A stretch of DNA of 46,515 bases, taken from JAICWY01 sp964531205 (lineage in GTDB: Bacteria > Vulcanimicrobiota > Vulcanimicrobiia > Vulcanimicrobiales > Vulcanimicrobiaceae). The translations under genes were made by a program, and so were the position numbers. Location of the stretch: the NCBI GenBank assembly GCA_964531205.1, contig CAZHGH010000013.1:1-46515 (forward strand), in the 5' to 3' direction. The notes under the pieces were generated by a model. That model made no database searches and was not told where the DNA came from. It saw only the letters and a list, made by a program, of their open reading frames with translations. This document shows positions 40,842-46,515 of this stretch, one piece after another. The number at the start of each line of letters is the position of its first letter. The stretch's first letter is position 1.

Positions 40842-41470
40842 CTTCTGATCGTCACGGCCCCCTACGCGTCGGAATCGGTGGACCAGTCGGCTCCGGTAAA
40901 ACGGCGCTGATCGAAGCGCTCTGCAAACGAATGCGCGACAACTACGAGATGTTCGTTATAACAAACGACATCTACACCAAGGAAGACCAACTCATTCTCA
41001 CGCGTGCCGAGGCATTGCCCGCCGAACGCATTATGGGCGTTGAGACGGGCGGCTGTCCACACACCGCGATAAGAGAAGACGCTTCGATGAATCTTGCCGC
41101 CATCAAAGAGATGAATCACAAGTTCCCAGACGCGGAACTCACGTTTGTCGAATCCGGCGGCGATAATCTCGCTGCCACCTTCAGTCCCGAACTCGCGGAC
41201 TTAACGATCTACGTAATCGACGTTGCCGAAGGTGAAAAAATCCCTCGCAAAGGCGGACCCGGCATCACACGCTCGGACCTGCTGGTAATCAATAAGATCG
41301 ATTTAGCCCCGCTCGTCGGTGCAAACCTTACTGTGATGGAATCCGACGCACGTAAAATGCGCGGGGATCGCCCCTTCGTTTTTACAAATTTAAAAACGCG
41401 GCACGGGCTCGATGAAATCGAGCAGTTCATCGTAAATAAGGGCGGGTTGACCGCGAGCGCTGCGTCCTAA
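40838..41470 (+). CDS. ureG: Urease accessory GTPase UreG
   Basis: A 210-residue SIMIBI GTPase. P-loop GGPVGSGKT at 14-22, the metal-binding Cys-Pro-His motif in VETGGCPHTAIREDASMN, ESGGDNLAATFSPELAD, and the NKxD motif as VINKIDLAPLVG. GTP hydrolysis drives nickel transfer into apo-urease. It overlaps ureF by 4 bp (ATGA) and is the last urease gene; the downstream region on the same strand has no urease gene. Confidence 0.97.
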   Translation: MTSDRHGPLRVGIGGPVGSGKTALIEALCKRMRDNYEMFVITNDIYTKEDQLILTRAEALPAERIMGVETGGCPHTAIREDASMNLAAIKEMNHKFPDAELTFVESGGDNLAATFSPELADLTIYVIDVAEGEKIPRKGGPGITRSDLLVINKIDLAPLVGANLTVMESDARKMRGDRPFVFTNLKTRHGLDEIEQFIVNKGGLTASAAS

Positions 41471-41476
41471 CTCGAC

Positions 41477-41654
41477 TCAGGCCATCAGTCTTGCGATGGC
41501 ATGACTGCTCACCACACCGACATCTGTTAAATATCCGGTCGCGGCGGCACGTTCGACGTGTTCGGCGAACCTTAATTCCCGCGTTCTCGAGTTCTATCGC
41601 TCGATTCATCCATTCAATGTCGTTTTGCGTCGCCTTTTCCGCTGCTTTCATCAT
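41477..41654 (-). pseudogene. Frameshifted small ORF of unknown function
   Basis: From ATG 41654 the frame reads MMKAAEKATQNDIEWM and NRAIELENAGI, then drifts into Arg-rich nonsense. A shift of one base restores a normal-looking continuation (RFAEHVERAAATGYLTDV, VVSSHAIARLMA) that ends at TGA 41479-41477. The total of 178 bp is one over a multiple of three, consistent with a single indel of a 58-residue protein. A GAGG-like site lies upstream. It could be a sequencing indel or a decayed gene. I recognise no family. Confidence 0.55.
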
Positions 41655-41777
41655 GGGAAACCTCACTTCAAAGATTTTGGGGTTATAAGTGCGCTTCCCA
41701 CGATAGGCGATACCTTAAAGCGTGTGCTAACCGCGACTCGGCATACATTTGGGCATTGCAGTGCTACGTTGGCTTAT

Positions 41778-43415
41778 ATGTTGAAAGATCCGCAAGCACA
41801 AGCCGAGACGCCCCACGGCAAGGCTCTGCTGGAAAACCCGACGCTCAATAAAGACACCGCATTCACAAAGGCCGAACGCGAACGGTACGGTCTGAACGGT
41901 CTTTTGCCCGACACGGTAGAGACCATCGACCGGCAAATGGATCGGGTACTGTTCCAGCTCACACATAAATCGCCGCTTGAGCAATATGTCTACCTGACTG
42001 CACTGGCAGATCGGAACGACACGTTGTTCTTTAAAACGGTAATGTCAGACCCCGCGCGCTTCCTTCCGATCATCTACGATCCTACAGTGGGCGAAGCGTG
42101 CCTCATGTTCGGACACATTTACAGGCGTCCACGCGGTATGTACGTATCACTCGAGCACAAGGGACACCTAGCCAAGATCCTGCGCAACTGGCCCGTGAAC
42201 GACGTACGGTTCATCTGCGTATCGACGGGTGGCCGAATCCTCGGACTAGGCGATCTTGGAACGAACGGCATGGGCATTCCTATCGGCAAGTTGCAACTTT
42301 ATACCGCGTGCGCGGGCGTTCCGCCGGAGGGAATGCTACCGGTTTTGCTCGACATCGGTACTACTAACGACCAGTTGCGCAACGACGCACTCTACCTAGG
42401 CCTTCGTCGCCTGCCACCACCGCAGGACGAACTCGATCAGTTCGTTGACGAATTCGTCGCCGCCGTACAAGAGGTGTTTCCCGACTGCTGTATCCACTTC
42501 GAAGACTGGAAGGGCACCGATGCAATACGGTATCTTGCGCGCTATCGAGACAAGGTCCTGAGCTACAACGACGACATCCAAGGGACCGCGAGCGTCACAT
42601 TAGCAGGACTCATCACAGCGCTCGAAATCAAGGGTGAAAAACTTCGCGATCAGCGCGTTCTCTTTTTCGGCGCCGGCTCCGCAGGTATCGGCATTGCCAA
42701 TCTGCTTGTATCGGCAATGCAAGACGAAGGCCTCACCCAGAACGAAGCGCGCAAACGCATCTCGATGTTCGACATCGACGGCCTCCTCGAACCGTCACGC
42801 AAAGATCTTTCGCTCTCGCAGCGAGTCTACGCGCATGCCGCACCGCCTTCAACGAATCTTGTGGACACGATCGAGCGCGTTAAGCCGACTATCCTCATCG
42901 GCGTTAGCACGAAAGGGGGTGCGTTCACCCGTGACGTGCTTGAAGCAATGAGCCGCCTCAACCGGCGCCCGATCATTTTTCCGCTTTCAAATCCCACGGA
43001 CCACATAGAAGTCACCGCAAAGGATGCTTACGAGTGGTCAAACGGCAAAGCACTCTACGCTGCCGGCGTGCAGTTTCCGGACGTTACCTGGAACGGCGAA
43101 ACGTTCCATCCGGGTCAAGCGAACAATTTTTACGTCTTCCCCGCAATTGGTTTGGCAGTCTTTGCAGCGCGACCGACGCGCATTCCCGATGAAGCGTTTC
43201 TGGTTGCCGCGCGTGCGAGCGCTGCACAGGTTGGAAGCGCTGACCGCGAACGCGGAATGCTGTATCCCCCACAATCGAATATTTTGCAAACTGAAGTAAC
43301 GACGGCGACAAAGGTCGCGGAATACTTCTTTGACTCCGGCCTTGCGCGCGCGGCGCATCCTGCAAATGTCGGCGCTTATGTCCAAAGCCTGCTGTACACG
43401 CCGGAGTACCGATGA
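41778..43415 (+). CDS. NAD-dependent malic enzyme
   Basis: A 545-residue malic enzyme of the large (eukaryote/SfcA-like) form. Catalytic features: DPTVGEACLMFGHIYRRPRGMY, VSTGGRILGLGDLGTNGMGIPIGKLQLYTACAGV (with GDLGxNGMGI), FEDWKGTDAIRYLARYRDKVLSYNDDIQGTASV (metal and Lys region), the Rossmann VLFFGAGSAGIGIANLLV, and FPLSNPTDHIEVT. It oxidatively decarboxylates malate to pyruvate and CO2 in the cytoplasm. ATG 41778 was chosen because the upstream frame overlaps the decayed small gene and is not family-like. Fumarase follows, so a fumarate-malate-pyruvate route is plausible. Confidence 0.95.
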   Translation: MLKDPQAQAETPHGKALLENPTLNKDTAFTKAERERYGLNGLLPDTVETIDRQMDRVLFQLTHKSPLEQYVYLTALADRNDTLFFKTVMSDPARFLPIIYDPTVGEACLMFGHIYRRPRGMYVSLEHKGHLAKILRNWPVNDVRFICVSTGGRILGLGDLGTNGMGIPIGKLQLYTACAGVPPEGMLPVLLDIGTTNDQLRNDALYLGLRRLPPPQDELDQFVDEFVAAVQEVFPDCCIHFEDWKGTDAIRYLARYRDKVLSYNDDIQGTASVTLAGLITALEIKGEKLRDQRVLFFGAGSAGIGIANLLVSAMQDEGLTQNEARKRISMFDIDGLLEPSRKDLSLSQRVYAHAAPPSTNLVDTIERVKPTILIGVSTKGGAFTRDVLEAMSRLNRRPIIFPLSNPTDHIEVTAKDAYEWSNGKALYAAGVQFPDVTWNGETFHPGQANNFYVFPAIGLAVFAARPTRIPDEAFLVAARASAAQVGSADRERGMLYPPQSNILQTEVTTATKVAEYFFDSGLARAAHPANVGAYVQSLLYTPEYR

Positions 43416-43476
43416 ATACGTCGCAAGCAAAACATGACACGATGGCGCAGCGGCGAACCTTAATCTCGCTATCGGT

Positions 43477-44883
43477 TTGAACGCTCGGGGAACGCGTAAG
43501 GAATTCGACAGTCTCGGCGTGGTAGAGGTTCCCGCGAACCATTACTGGGGCGCGCAGACGCAACGCAGCCTGCAGCACTTCAACATCGGCAACGATCGGA
43601 TGCCCAAAGAAGTGTACCATGCATACGGCTACGTAAAGAAGGCTGCCGCGATTGTCAACACCGCAGCGGGACGCCTACCGAAATGGAAGGGCGATCTCAT
43701 CGCAAAGGTCAGTGATGAAGTGATTAGCGGAGCGCTGGATAATGAGTTTCCGCTATACGTATGGCAAACCGGCTCGGGCACACAGTCGAATATGAACGTC
43801 AACGAAGTCATCTCGAATCGTTGCATTCAACTCGTCGGCGGAACGCTTGGCTCGCAAGACCCAATCCACCCGAACGATCACGTCAACATGGGGCAGTCGA
43901 GTAACGATACTTTTCCGACTGCAATGCACATCGCGGCATACTCGATGGTCAGCCGGAGGACCTTACCTGCGCTTCGCCGTCTTCGCGATGCGATTGCGAA
44001 AAAATCGGGAGAATGGAAAGACGTCGTCAAGGTCGGGCGCACGCATTTAGAAGATGCGACGCCTCTGACCGTAGGCCAGGAGTGGTCCGGATACGTCGGA
44101 GCGCTCGACGACGCCATTGCCGAGGTCGAACGCGTCACCGATGGTCTACTGCAGATCGCAATGGGCGGCACCGCTGTCGGCACCGGCCTCAACACACCGC
44201 CCGGTTTTGGTGAAGCGGTGGCCGCAGAACTGTCACGTCTCATCGGCGTTCAATTCAAGACTGCCCCGAACAAGTTCACGGCGCTGGGCACTCTGGATCG
44301 TATAGTGCGCGCGCACGCCGTGCTCAAGGCTGCGGCCGTCACGCTCTTCAAGATCGCGAACGATCTGCGTTGGCTAGGTTCCGGCCCTCGCGCGGGACTC
44401 ATGGAACTTCTTCTTCCGGCGAACGAACCAGGATCCTCAATCATGCCGGGAAAGGTGAATCCGACACAGGCCGAGGCGATGCTCATGGTTTGCATTCAAA
44501 TCATGGCATCCGATGTTGCCGTGCAAATGGGCGGCGCTGAAGGTAATTTTGAGCTTAACGCCTTCCGGCCGATTCTCATCGATAACTTTCTGCATTCAGC
44601 GCTCATTATGGCCGATATGTGCGATCACTTCCGCTTGTATCTGATTGAGGGCGCGAAACTCAACCCCGCACAACTGAAGGCTAACGTCGACCGATCCGTG
44701 ATGATGGTGACCGCACTATCACCGATCATCGGCTATGACCGCGCCGCAGAGATCTCATATTACGCAATCGATCACAACCTTACGCTGAAAGAAGCGGCGC
44801 TGGCGCACGGTGTCGACGAGTCATTATACGATCGAGTTGTCGTGCCGCTGAACCTCACGCGCCCTACAGCGCAGCCGCAATGA
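43477..44883 (+). CDS. fumC: Class II fumarate hydratase
   Basis: A 468-residue enzyme starting at TTG, with GTRKEFDSLGVVEVPANHYWGAQTQRSLQHFNIG at the start. Superfamily signatures are all present: TGSGTQSNMNVNEVISN, HPNDHVNMGQSSNDTFPTAMH, VKVGRTHLEDATPLTVGQEW, and the catalytic loop GSSIMPGKVNPTQAEA (the GSSxMPxKxN box). It hydrates fumarate to malate. The stop overlaps an in-frame ATG (44880) of the peroxiredoxin-like frame. It is 61 bp downstream of the malic enzyme. Confidence 0.97.
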   Translation: MNARGTRKEFDSLGVVEVPANHYWGAQTQRSLQHFNIGNDRMPKEVYHAYGYVKKAAAIVNTAAGRLPKWKGDLIAKVSDEVISGALDNEFPLYVWQTGSGTQSNMNVNEVISNRCIQLVGGTLGSQDPIHPNDHVNMGQSSNDTFPTAMHIAAYSMVSRRTLPALRRLRDAIAKKSGEWKDVVKVGRTHLEDATPLTVGQEWSGYVGALDDAIAEVERVTDGLLQIAMGGTAVGTGLNTPPGFGEAVAAELSRLIGVQFKTAPNKFTALGTLDRIVRAHAVLKAAAVTLFKIANDLRWLGSGPRAGLMELLLPANEPGSSIMPGKVNPTQAEAMLMVCIQIMASDVAVQMGGAEGNFELNAFRPILIDNFLHSALIMADMCDHFRLYLIEGAKLNPAQLKANVDRSVMMVTALSPIIGYDRAAEISYYAIDHNLTLKEAALAHGVDESLYDRVVVPLNLTRPTAQPQ

Positions 44884-44930
44884 CGTCATCCGATACTTTT
44901 ACGTCAAACGATCAGAGGAGCTCCTATAAA

Positions 44931-45590
44931 ATGCAGACCAATACTTCGCTAGCGTCCACGTTGGGTGCCTTGCGGGATAAATACGCAGCGTTACTTAAGC
45001 CGAACCTGACAGCAGTGATGGACGGCCACATCGAGCATCTGCGTGCCAGCGGCTTCGTCAAAGGGGCCAAGAACGTGGGCGATCGGATGCCTCCGTTCGT
45101 CCTAAAGGATCGGGAGGGCAATCTAGTCAGCTCCGATGACCTCTTGAAGCGCGGCCCTCTCGTTGTCACGTTCTTCCGTGGGACCTGGTGTCCGTATTGT
45201 ATGGCAGAGCTGCGCGCGCTTTCGGAAATCGCGGATGACCTTCGGAACGCCGGCGGTACGATCGTTGCAATTTCGCCGCAAGCGCCTGAACAGCAAGATG
45301 CACAAGCGCTGGCCGGCGTTAACTTTCCGGTCCTTTATGACCGCGACAACACGGTTGGAAAAATGTTCGGTCTCGTCTACGACTTTCCGAATGACTTAAA
45401 AGAGCTATACCAAAACGTCTTCAAGAACGACATCGCTGTGCAAAACGGCGTGTCCGCCTGGCAGCTTGCCGTTCCGGCACGTTACATCGTGAGTCGCGAC
45501 GGCCAAATCGTCGATGCACAGATCGATCCGGATTATCGCTACCGCCCCGAGCCACTTGTTACTTTGTCAGTCCTGAAGCAGTATGCCTAA
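44931..45590 (+). CDS. AhpC/TSA-family peroxiredoxin-like protein
   Basis: A 219-residue thioredoxin-fold protein. ATG 44931 follows a strong AGAGGAG site; ATG 44880, overlapping fumC, is an alternative. The N-terminal helix region (LASTLGALRDKYAALLKPNLTAVMDGHIEHLRASG) precedes the domain (DRMPPFVLKDREGNLVSSDDLLKRGPLVVTFFRGTWCPYCMAELRAL). The Cys-Pro-Tyr-Cys pair in TWCPYC is the redox site, like thioredoxin CxxC, and YILSRDG-like YIVSRDGQIVDAQ ends the fold. Peroxide reduction or disulfide exchange is likely; the partner is unknown. Confidence 0.9.
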   Translation: MQTNTSLASTLGALRDKYAALLKPNLTAVMDGHIEHLRASGFVKGAKNVGDRMPPFVLKDREGNLVSSDDLLKRGPLVVTFFRGTWCPYCMAELRALSEIADDLRNAGGTIVAISPQAPEQQDAQALAGVNFPVLYDRDNTVGKMFGLVYDFPNDLKELYQNVFKNDIAVQNGVSAWQLAVPARYIVSRDGQIVDAQIDPDYRYRPEPLVTLSVLKQYA

Positions 45591-46314
45591 AGAGATGAGT
45601 CGACGGACATTTCTCGTTACCGGAGCCAGCAAAGGCATCGGTCTTGCACTCTCGAATCGACTTGCAGCCACCGGGCATCGCGTCGTCGGCATCGCGCGCG
45701 GCCACGCAGCCAACTTTCCCGGTACGTTGGTTTCCGTCGATCTCGCCGACAGCAGGAAATCTGCAAAGGCGCTCGCAGATCTCGCGCGCGAGTACTCCTT
45801 CGATGGCGTCGTAAACAATGTCGGTTTGGCAAAGCTGAAGCGGTTAGGCGATATCGACATCGAAGAGCTCGAAGAGATCTTGCATACAAACATTTATCCG
45901 GCGCTGCTTACCGTTCAGGCGATTCTACCTGCACTAACGGAAAAGGGCTGGGGCCGCATTGTGAACATCACGAGTTTGGTCACACTCGGCATGGCCAACC
46001 GCACTGCATACGCGGCAGCAAAGGCAGCGGTCGCGAGTTTTACTCGCACATGGGCGCTTGAGCTGGCACAGACCGGGATCACCGTCAATGCGGTTGCACC
46101 CGGACCCGTGGCAACCGAGATGTTTCGCCGCGGCACACCTGAAGGTAGCGACGCCGAAAAAGCGTTCTTGGCACAGATTCCGATGCACCGCCTCGGCAAA
46201 CCTGAGGAGATCGCAGCAGGCGTAGCATTTCTGCTGTCCGACGAAGCGAGTTACATCACCGGCCAAACGCTATTCGTAGACGGCGGTGCATCCGTCGGCA
46301 GAACGGCTATTTAG
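45583..46314 (+). CDS. Short-chain dehydrogenase/reductase (FabG-like)
   Basis: A 243-residue classical SDR. The cofactor motif is GASKGIG near the N-terminus, NNVG at VVNNVGLAKL, the catalytic Ser in VNITSLVTLG, and the YxxxK pair in TAYAAAKAAV. The C-terminal YITGQTLFVDGGASVG is typical. NAD(P)-dependent oxidation or reduction of an alcohol/ketone; FabG-like activity is possible but specificity is not visible. It overlaps the preceding gene by 8 bp, and a truncated DoxX frame follows after 12 bp. Confidence 0.93.
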   Translation: MPKEMSRRTFLVTGASKGIGLALSNRLAATGHRVVGIARGHAANFPGTLVSVDLADSRKSAKALADLAREYSFDGVVNNVGLAKLKRLGDIDIEELEEILHTNIYPALLTVQAILPALTEKGWGRIVNITSLVTLGMANRTAYAAAKAAVASFTRTWALELAQTGITVNAVAPGPVATEMFRRGTPEGSDAEKAFLAQIPMHRLGKPEEIAAGVAFLLSDEASYITGQTLFVDGGASVGRTAI

Positions 46315-46326
46315 CTTGGCAATGCA

Positions 46327-46413
46327 ATGGATGTCGCACTCCTTATAGCGCGTCTCATTATCGGGCTGGCCATAACCGCACACGCAACGCAAAAATTTTT
46401 CGGCTGGTTTGGC
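46327..46413 (+). pseudogene. Truncated DoxX-family membrane protein
   Basis: The frame reads MDVALLIARLIIGLAITAH, then ATQKFFGWFG, matching the first helix of DoxX proteins (L-x-x-R-L-x-x-G-x-x-x-x-A-H-x-x-Q-K-x-F-G-W-F-G). After residue 29 (46413) homology stops: the frame runs on through the terminator and into the tRNA with unrelated residues. Three of four helices are missing. It lies 12 bp after the SDR, in the position of the next operon gene. The cut coincides with the right boundary of the proposed island. Confidence 0.8.
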
Positions 46414-46432
46414 GCCTGCCGACGGCATAAAA

Positions 46433-46458
46433 TAAAAACGCCCGATTTCTCGGGCGTT
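46433..46458 (-). terminator. Rho-independent terminator of tRNA-Thr
   Basis: A perfect 9-bp stem (46437-46445 with 46450-46458), loop TTTC. On the minus strand it is followed by TTTTTATTTTA and begins 4 bp after the tRNA CCA. It would terminate the tRNA transcript. Confidence 0.85.
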
Positions 46459-46460
46459 AA

Positions 46461-46477
46461 AATGGAGCCGACGGCCG
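46461..46477 (-). repeat. tRNA-Thr 3' end: candidate attachment site (right)
   Basis: A 17-bp exact copy of 22425-22441 in the same orientation. It includes the encoded CCA and the 3' acceptor strand of the tRNA. Confidence 0.75.
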
Positions 46478-46515
46478 GACTCGAACCGGCGACCTGCTGT
46501 TTACGAAACAGCTGC
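46463..46515 (-). tRNA. tRNA-Thr (anticodon CGT), 5' part beyond the window
   Basis: On the minus strand the 3' portion of a tRNA is present: anticodon arm GCTGT-TTCGTAA-ACAGC with anticodon CGT (reads ACG, threonine), a five-base variable region, T arm GCCGG-TTCGAGT-CCGGC, acceptor strand CGTCGGC, discriminator T and an encoded CCA. The D arm and 5' acceptor strand lie outside the window. This is a standard bacterial tRNA-Thr(CGT) body. Confidence 0.93.

Noticed and set aside
22442..46460. An integrase or transposase inside the proposed island
   Set aside because: None of the reading frames shows a tyrosine or serine recombinase or a DDE transposase pattern.
1..46515. A CRISPR array or tandem repeat array
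   Set aside because: No regularly spaced repeats were found in any intergenic region.

Overview
The window reads as one contig from a diderm, moderately GC-rich bacterium. Three large TonB-dependent outer-membrane receptors carry N-terminal carboxypeptidase-regulatory-like domains, and there is a CadC-like winged-helix/TPR regulator. This combination is common in Acidobacteriota and in candidate phylum Eremiobacterota (WPS-2). I favour Eremiobacterota, but that is inference from protein style and no rRNA is present. A run of exactly 100 Ns (12583-12682) lies inside one receptor gene, so this is a scaffolded draft or metagenome assembly.

Region 1 (1-14.2 kb) is an uptake region. It holds TonB receptor 1 with a clear terminator, then a tightly packed operon of a secreted Ig/TIM-barrel protein, two Dpp/Opp-type ABC permeases and a lipoprotein solute-binding protein (no ATPase gene in the window), then a membrane-anchored MsrB. 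On the minus strand are a PQQ-type beta-propeller protein, whose 5' end carries a 16-bp-arm perfect palindrome, the gapped TonB receptor 2, and a small HTH protein.

Region 2 (14.2-22.4 kb) holds a CadC-like regulator and a minus-strand operon of phosphoribosyltransferase, D12-class adenine methyltransferase and PD-(D/E)XK-like nuclease, a likely restriction-modification module. TonB receptor 3 follows, with two overlapping perfect palindromes at its start, one of which fits the Fur-family 7-1-7 pattern. Then come a dodecin-pirin-SixA operon, an orphan MbcA/ParS-like antitoxin and a STAS protein.

Region 3 (about 22.44-46.46 kb) is bracketed by a 17-bp direct repeat. One copy is the 3' end of a tRNA-Thr(CGT) gene that runs off the right edge of the window. 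The other is a displaced tRNA 3' tail at 22425-22441 that still sits next to a terminator. This is the classic geometry of a genomic island integrated at a tRNA gene, here about 24 kb. A DoxX gene is truncated against the right boundary. No integrase is visible.

The proposed island carries accessory metabolism: a VOC protein and a disulfide-reductase-like flavoprotein, a SemiSWEET, a gutted molybdopterin oxidoreductase overlapping an intact ferredoxin-reductase-like gene, and a full-length homologue of the gutted gene 6 kb away. It also has a ferritin-like protein, two HTH regulators and a DUF3237 protein. A crotonase keeps the catalytic set of 6-oxocamphor hydrolase, and a stand-alone PP2C/SpoIIE phosphatase is present. 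A nickel permease leads into a beta-propeller gene and a complete ureDABCEFG operon. The island ends with malic enzyme, fumarase, a peroxiredoxin-like protein and an SDR. The nickel permease and urease operon form one functional unit (Ni import, Ni insertion, urea hydrolysis). Malic enzyme and fumarase could route fumarate to malate to pyruvate.
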